Positions 59,600-64,000 of a DNA stretch of 64,000 bases are shown here, one piece after another. Position 1 is the first letter of the stretch, and each line of letters opens with the position of its first letter. The notes under the pieces are model-generated. The model was not told the DNA's origin. It was given only the letters and a program-made list of their open reading frames with translations, and made no database searches. The stretch is taken from the NCBI GenBank assembly GCA_964017045.1, contig OZ024802.1, forward strand, positions 6,122,413-6,186,412, in the 5' to 3' direction. The stretch is from Omphiscola glabra (lineage: Eukaryota > Mollusca > Gastropoda > Lymnaeidae). The translations under genes and the position numbers were made by a program.

Positions 59600-60442
59600 G
59601 TCAAATGTCCGTTTCCAATTGAGTGTTTTTTAGTGGCAGCAGATTCATTAAATAACAAACATGTTACAGTCATGTTACGGTCAAGATATGTATTCGCCAT
59701 TCTCAGATTTAAAAAACAAAAACGAATTTGTAATTATAGTATGTATGATGTCTCTCTGATGTCTCAATCTACATCTCATGATGTTCTTACAGACTTATAC
59801 ACCCGATGACGTCGATGACATTATAAACAACGTAGTAAACACAACATCAACTATGTTGTATTCAGCTTTCAATAACAATAACATATCCCCTGGGGAAGCA
59901 AGGGGTCGGGGTCCGACATTTAAGACAGTGTGTCATCACAGTCTCATCAAAAGTTTGTTTACTTGTCAACCGTCCAGTTTATTTGACGGACAGATTTAGG
60001 ACGATTCTAATCTTTAAACTAAACTCTTGTCTTTTGGACTTTTAAGGAAAAAAAATAATTTGGTCCCAGAAATGGCCCCCACTAGAAGAATGAGTGAAAA
60101 GTTCTCAGTTTTGAGATGACACATTAGCCCAGCAACGAAAACATCGTCCCTTTTCTTTACGCATTTAACATCATACCCCCCCCCCCCCGGCCCCTTTGAA
60201 CGGGCCTCTCCTCAAAGTCTTTGTCATATTTTCCCTGGCGTGTGCGGAGAGGGGGGTGGGGTGGAGGAGGGGGTAGGCACTCACCACGGGACACCGTAGT
60301 GCAATATAAAAATTATCGATCCGTTTTAACTTTAGGAAAGCCTGGATATGGGGCATATCTATTGATCACTGGAGCTACCACTCTGGTACTTCAGGCCAGG
60401 ACTAAGTAACTTCCACCCTGCCCCTCTCGCCATTGTCAAAGC
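59600..60442. other. Unique intronic sequence
   Basis: No exon assigned. A short frame after an acceptor-like ttcttacag at about 59790 (TYTPDDVDDIINNVV) looks protein-like but has no recognised relative. C-run at 60176-60188. Confidence 0.35.
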
Positions 60443-60794
60443 CAGCGGTTCTCACATAAGCGTGGGCGGATGGTGTACGGGGGGACAGTCAGAGTCACTT
60501 TGGCCAAGATAAATACAAATGCAAAGGCTACTTCTTGTTCCTTTTGGTTAATGTCATACAATATGTTAATTGTTGATGTAATATGCAAAACACCAACGTG
60601 ATATGAAATACATTTTCCCTTTAAAATAATATGTGCTCCTCATAACTTTTGTCTGGTAGATGGAGTCATAAATATCCTCGTGGTGCGCTCCGAATCCAAA
60701 GCTCTGTAGTACCACACTGACGTGCTGAGGCATAGATGGGCCGGCCAGTTATCACGGTAGATTGTGTACGCGTTCCACGTCTTTAGAACCGCTG
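60443..60794. mobile_element. Possible hAT-type element with CAGCGGTTCT ends
   Basis: CAGCGGTTCTCAC at the left and TTTAGAACCGCTG at the right are inverted over 10 bp, and cgtgg follows in both arms. Length 352 bp. Flanking 8-mers do not match, so the call is tentative. Confidence 0.4.
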
Positions 60795-60969
60795 AACTAA
60801 CCCGTTGCTTTGGTACCACAAATAAGATGTTAAAGTTGAGGGTACAGGCGGGTATGAACGCAGACTGAAAGATGAGGGTGGGGTGGTGGGGGCAAACATA
60901 CGGGGTTTTGCACGTGTTTGTAAATTTATGTATAATCTTGTTTACGTTAGGGGCATACATCTGTTGTAA

Positions 60970-61165
60970 AGGGTTGCTGGAATGGGTTGCATTTATGTGC
61001 TAGGAGGAAGTTGTTACATTTAGGTGCTAGGAGGAAGTTGTTAGATTTAGGTGCTAGCGGAAGGCGTTGCATTTTGGTGCTAGTGGAAGGGGTTGGATCA
61101 AGTTGATAGTGGAAGGGGTTGGATATAGGCGCTAGTGGAAAGGGCTTGATTTAGGTGCTAGTGAA
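60970..61165. repeat. About 30-bp degenerate minisatellite, roughly 6 copies
   Basis: Units of ttaggtgctaggaggaagtt plus about ten bases. Right-hand copies carry agtggaagggg. Confidence 0.8.
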
Positions 61166-61282
61166 AGAGGGTTTTTGTTGATGGATGGTTGGGGGGGGGA
61201 GGTGAGTGAAATTTTGATGTGGATGATTGAATGATGTTTTTAGGGGGAATATTGAGATTTTGTGGAAGGGTAGTTTGAATTG

Positions 61283-61390
61283 ATGTACTGCAGAGGTCTA
61301 TACCAGTACTATAGAGGTCGATACCAGTACTGTATATATCGATACCAGTACTGTAGAGGTCGATACCAGTATAGTAGAGGTCGATACCAC
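61283..61390. repeat. 21-bp minisatellite, 5 copies
   Basis: Tandem tagaggtcgataccagtact plus one base. Confidence 0.9.
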
Positions 61391-61465
61391 ATATTGGTTG
61401 GAAGCTTTGAACACTCAAGGACTGGTACAATTATAGGATAGACTGAACAGCTGGTTTATATAAGT

Positions 61466-61752
61466 TAGCAAATCAGGGATAACGGTACGAATACATCAAG
61501 GATAGCTGTTCTAATGCATCTGGGATAGCGGTACAAATACATCAGGGATAACGGTACTAATACATTAGGGATAGCGATACTAATACATCAGGGATAGAGG
61601 TACAAATAAATCTGGGATAGTGGTACAAATACCTCAGGGATAACGGTACTAAGACATCAGGGATAGAGGTACAAATACATCAGGGATAACGGTACTAATA
61701 CATCAGGTATACGGGAACAAATACATCAGGGATAGTGGTACAAATACATGCA
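61466..61752. repeat. 23-bp minisatellite, about 12 copies, second locus
   Basis: Tandem agggatagcggtacaaatac then atc, the same unit as 57478-57795, about 4 kb away and in the same orientation. Confidence 0.9.
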
Positions 61753-62229
61753 TGGTGCTAAGTGGGAAACTTTAAGACTCGCCTATTTTTTTGTTTCGGT
61801 CACTTGGTTTCATTTTTATAGGATTTATTTCAGGGAATATTATGTCCTGACTTATGACCTGTCATAGTGCTTTGAACTGCATGACATTTATCTTACTGGT
61901 CATTTGATCTACCGTTCTGTTAAAACTACTCAGATTACTGACATCAGGTCTCAAATGTACACCACAATATTACCACAACTAAGCAAATATTACCATCACT
62001 AACGAAATATTACCATCACTAACCACTGACCACTTACCACACCTTAACTCACATTTCTGTGTTCTTATTTCCAGTCCCATTATCGCGTCTGGTGCCAACT
62101 GTCCTCCAAGCATCCTTGTTCATATTCCAATTATTCCCCACAGTTGACCGGTTCTGATGCCAACAATATGAAGAACAAAAATCACCCACCCAAATCGTAT
62201 GCCAAACCATTCAAATTGTTACTATATAC
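61753..62229. other. Unique intronic sequence
   Basis: No exon recognised. A short ttaccatcactaac repeat at 61990-62025. Confidence 0.4.
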
Positions 62230-62231
62230 CG

Positions 62232-62420
62232 ATGCCAATATTCCCCAAAAAGCCACCCATATGTATGCTAATGAGTCTTATAAAAAGCCACCCATATGTA
62301 TGCTAATGAGTCTTATTAAAAGATACCCATTTGCATGCTAATGAGTCTTATTAAAAACCACCCAGAAGTATGCTAATGAGTCTTATTAAAAGCCACCCAG
62401 AAGTATGCTAATGAGTACTA
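62232..62420. repeat. 35-bp minisatellite, about 5 copies
   Basis: Units of tatgctaatgagtcttatta then aaagccacccagaag. Each contains ATGCTAAT, a POU-octamer variant. Confidence 0.9.
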
Positions 62421-63131
62421 TTAAGTACCATTTTATGAGTACAGTACCGGTAACTCCAAAATAGACAAGTCTTTATTTGATGTAAAATGAACGTGAATAT
62501 TCCAATGTTCAATGTAACGAACCTATTACGGACCGTTATAGATGGAGAATTTAAGCTCTGTTGTTTTGTCTAGGGCTCGTTCTAAAAACAGTCCATAATA
62601 AAGGACGATACCAAAGGTTAAAAATAATAACAAATAAAACGACAATTAAGGCCAGAGCTAATTACAATTAATAGCTTGTTTAATTTGTGAACTTCAATTA
62701 AATAATAACAGCAAGAGAAAATATGATTAAAATTATAAACTTACAGATTTGCTGTTACCGGTACTGTATATAAAAATACAATGAGCACAAAATTGTACGA
62801 GGAAATAAAAATATCTACACACAACAAAGTATAATGACACATAGCATGCCTCGTAATCAAGGAAAGGAAAAATCTCTCCCGTCATTTATTCTTATCCCTT
62901 TTATACTCAGTTTCAGATGATCATTCTGGAAAAAGGAATACGCAGTCTTACTGCTTCTTGCATTCTCTAGATGGTTCGATCCTGTTCCACAGAAACGGAC
63001 GATAGTAAACAAAAGTATCAACAAAGGGATATTTTTTTCTAGCCGCCCCAACACAGGACCGACTTGAAAGAGGTCATGCACGTGGAAGGCGGGCAAAGCG
63101 TCTCAAAATACGTCATCCCTTATAACAGAAC
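62421..63131. other. Unique AT-rich intronic sequence
   Basis: No exon or element recognised in 0.7 kb. Confidence 0.4.
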
Positions 63132-63492
63132 CCCTTTGTTTTTATGTTGGCTTTAAATAAGACTACGTCTTCCCTCGACTTTTATGTTGGCTCTCAGTAA
63201 GACTACTTCTTTCCTCGACTTTTATGTTGGCTCTCAGTAAGACTACTTCTTCCCTCGACTTTTATGTTGGCTTTTAATAAGACTACTTCTTCCCTCGACT
63301 TTTATGTTGGCTCTCAGTAAGACTACTTCTTCCCTCGACTTTTATTTTGGCTTTCAATAAGACTACTTCTTCCCTCGACTTTTATTTTGGCTTTCAATAA
63401 GACTACTTCTTCCTTTATTTTTATGTTGGCTTTCAATAAGACTACTTCTTCCTTTGTTTTTATGCTGGCTTTCAATAAGACTACTTCTTGCC
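63132..63492. repeat. 40-bp minisatellite, 9 copies
   Basis: Tandem ttttatgttggctctcagta then agactacttcttccctcgac. Minor variants (tttcaataag, cctttgttt). Confidence 0.93.
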
Positions 63493-63879
63493 TCGACCAT
63501 GTTAGCATGGCTGAACATCTGAGCACAGTATAATTTCGTCTCTATCTTCTGGCCAATATATATCACCAGGCTAAAAGGTTAACATTTGTTAAAATAAAAA
63601 TTGTACAGTCACCTTATGTATAGCAAGTGGAACATGGTGTTATGTATTCCAGTTCTAATTAATTTGGCGTATCCGCATCCCACAACCCTCCCCTCTCCCT
63701 TATCCGAATTGTGTTCCATTGTTGACTACATTAGCTGCACCAGGGCAATTTACACTTAGGTCAAGTACTCAAAAACTCCAGGCTCCTGGTTCCGAAGAAG
63801 TTAATTCAGTAAAAGGGGAAGGAAAGGGGAGGGGGGATGTTCGAAACCTTTTCATCTCAGAGTGAAGAAAATGATTTTG
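63493..63879. other. Unique intronic sequence
   Basis: Nothing recognised. Confidence 0.4.
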
Positions 63880-63885
63880 TCTTAA

Positions 63886-64000
63886 GTCTGCCACGATGGC
63901 CGAAGTTAGTCTGATACTTACTTAACATTGACGGGAGTCTGTCACAATGGCCGAAGTTAGTCTGATACTTAACAGTGACAGGAGACTGTCACAATGGCCG
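63886..64000. repeat. Start of a further tandem array, cut by the window edge
   Basis: Copies of atggccgaagttagtctgat with tacttaacagtgac spacing of about 52-56 bp; at least two full units are visible before the sequence ends. Confidence 0.75.

Overview
The window is animal nuclear DNA. It has spliceosomal introns, cut-and-paste DNA transposons, hAT-type MITEs, a truncated LINE and dozens of minisatellite arrays. A gastropod mollusc, perhaps a lymnaeid pond snail, is my best guess. That rests mainly on SPIN-like hAT elements, a family known from tetrapods, a triatomine bug and the pond snail Lymnaea stagnalis. Species identity is inference, not proof.

The only host gene I recognise is FUZ (fuzzy planar cell polarity protein), on the + strand. 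Its first three coding exons are at 10765-10842, 35483-35604 and 36059-36215. Together they encode the first 119 residues (N-terminal longin domain), with all splice phases matching. Intron 1 is about 24.6 kb and is largely tandem repeats, including a 6.5 kb array of a 19-bp unit. Intron 2 is 454 bp and is almost wholly a tandem array. The rest of the gene must lie beyond intron 3, and I see no further exon before the window ends. Most of the window is therefore inside FUZ introns.

Upstream of FUZ (2618-9870) is a 7.25 kb DNA transposon with 23-bp terminal inverted repeats and an 8-bp target duplication. It carries a four-exon transposase gene whose reading frame is intact except for one in-frame TGA (5047-5049). 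Downstream of the transposase is a 2.1 kb array of diverged units. Each unit ends in a polypyrimidine tract plus CAG, and several also carry a GTAAGA-like donor, so the array resembles a row of pseudo-introns and pseudo-exons.

Layout: 1-1500 small arrays; 2618-9870 transposon; 9871-10764 region upstream of FUZ; 10843-35482 FUZ intron 1 (arrays at 11.8, 12.7, 13.0-14.8, 15.4-17.6, 18.8, 19.2-25.6, 25.9, 28.0, 28.7, 30.9-31.5, 34.7 and 35.2 kb, plus MITEs at 18.5 and 29.8 kb); 35.5-36.2 kb FUZ exons 2 and 3; 36216-64000 FUZ intron 3 or beyond (more than 20 arrays, SPIN-like copies at 40.2, 42.7 and 47.8 kb with a SPIN end at 53.1 kb, other hAT-type MITEs at 39.1, 56.5 and 58.0-59.6 kb, and a LINE 3' end at 57.6 kb).

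Long open frames inside the arrays (up to 747 codons, often on both strands) arise because the repeat units lack stop codons. I do not call them genes.
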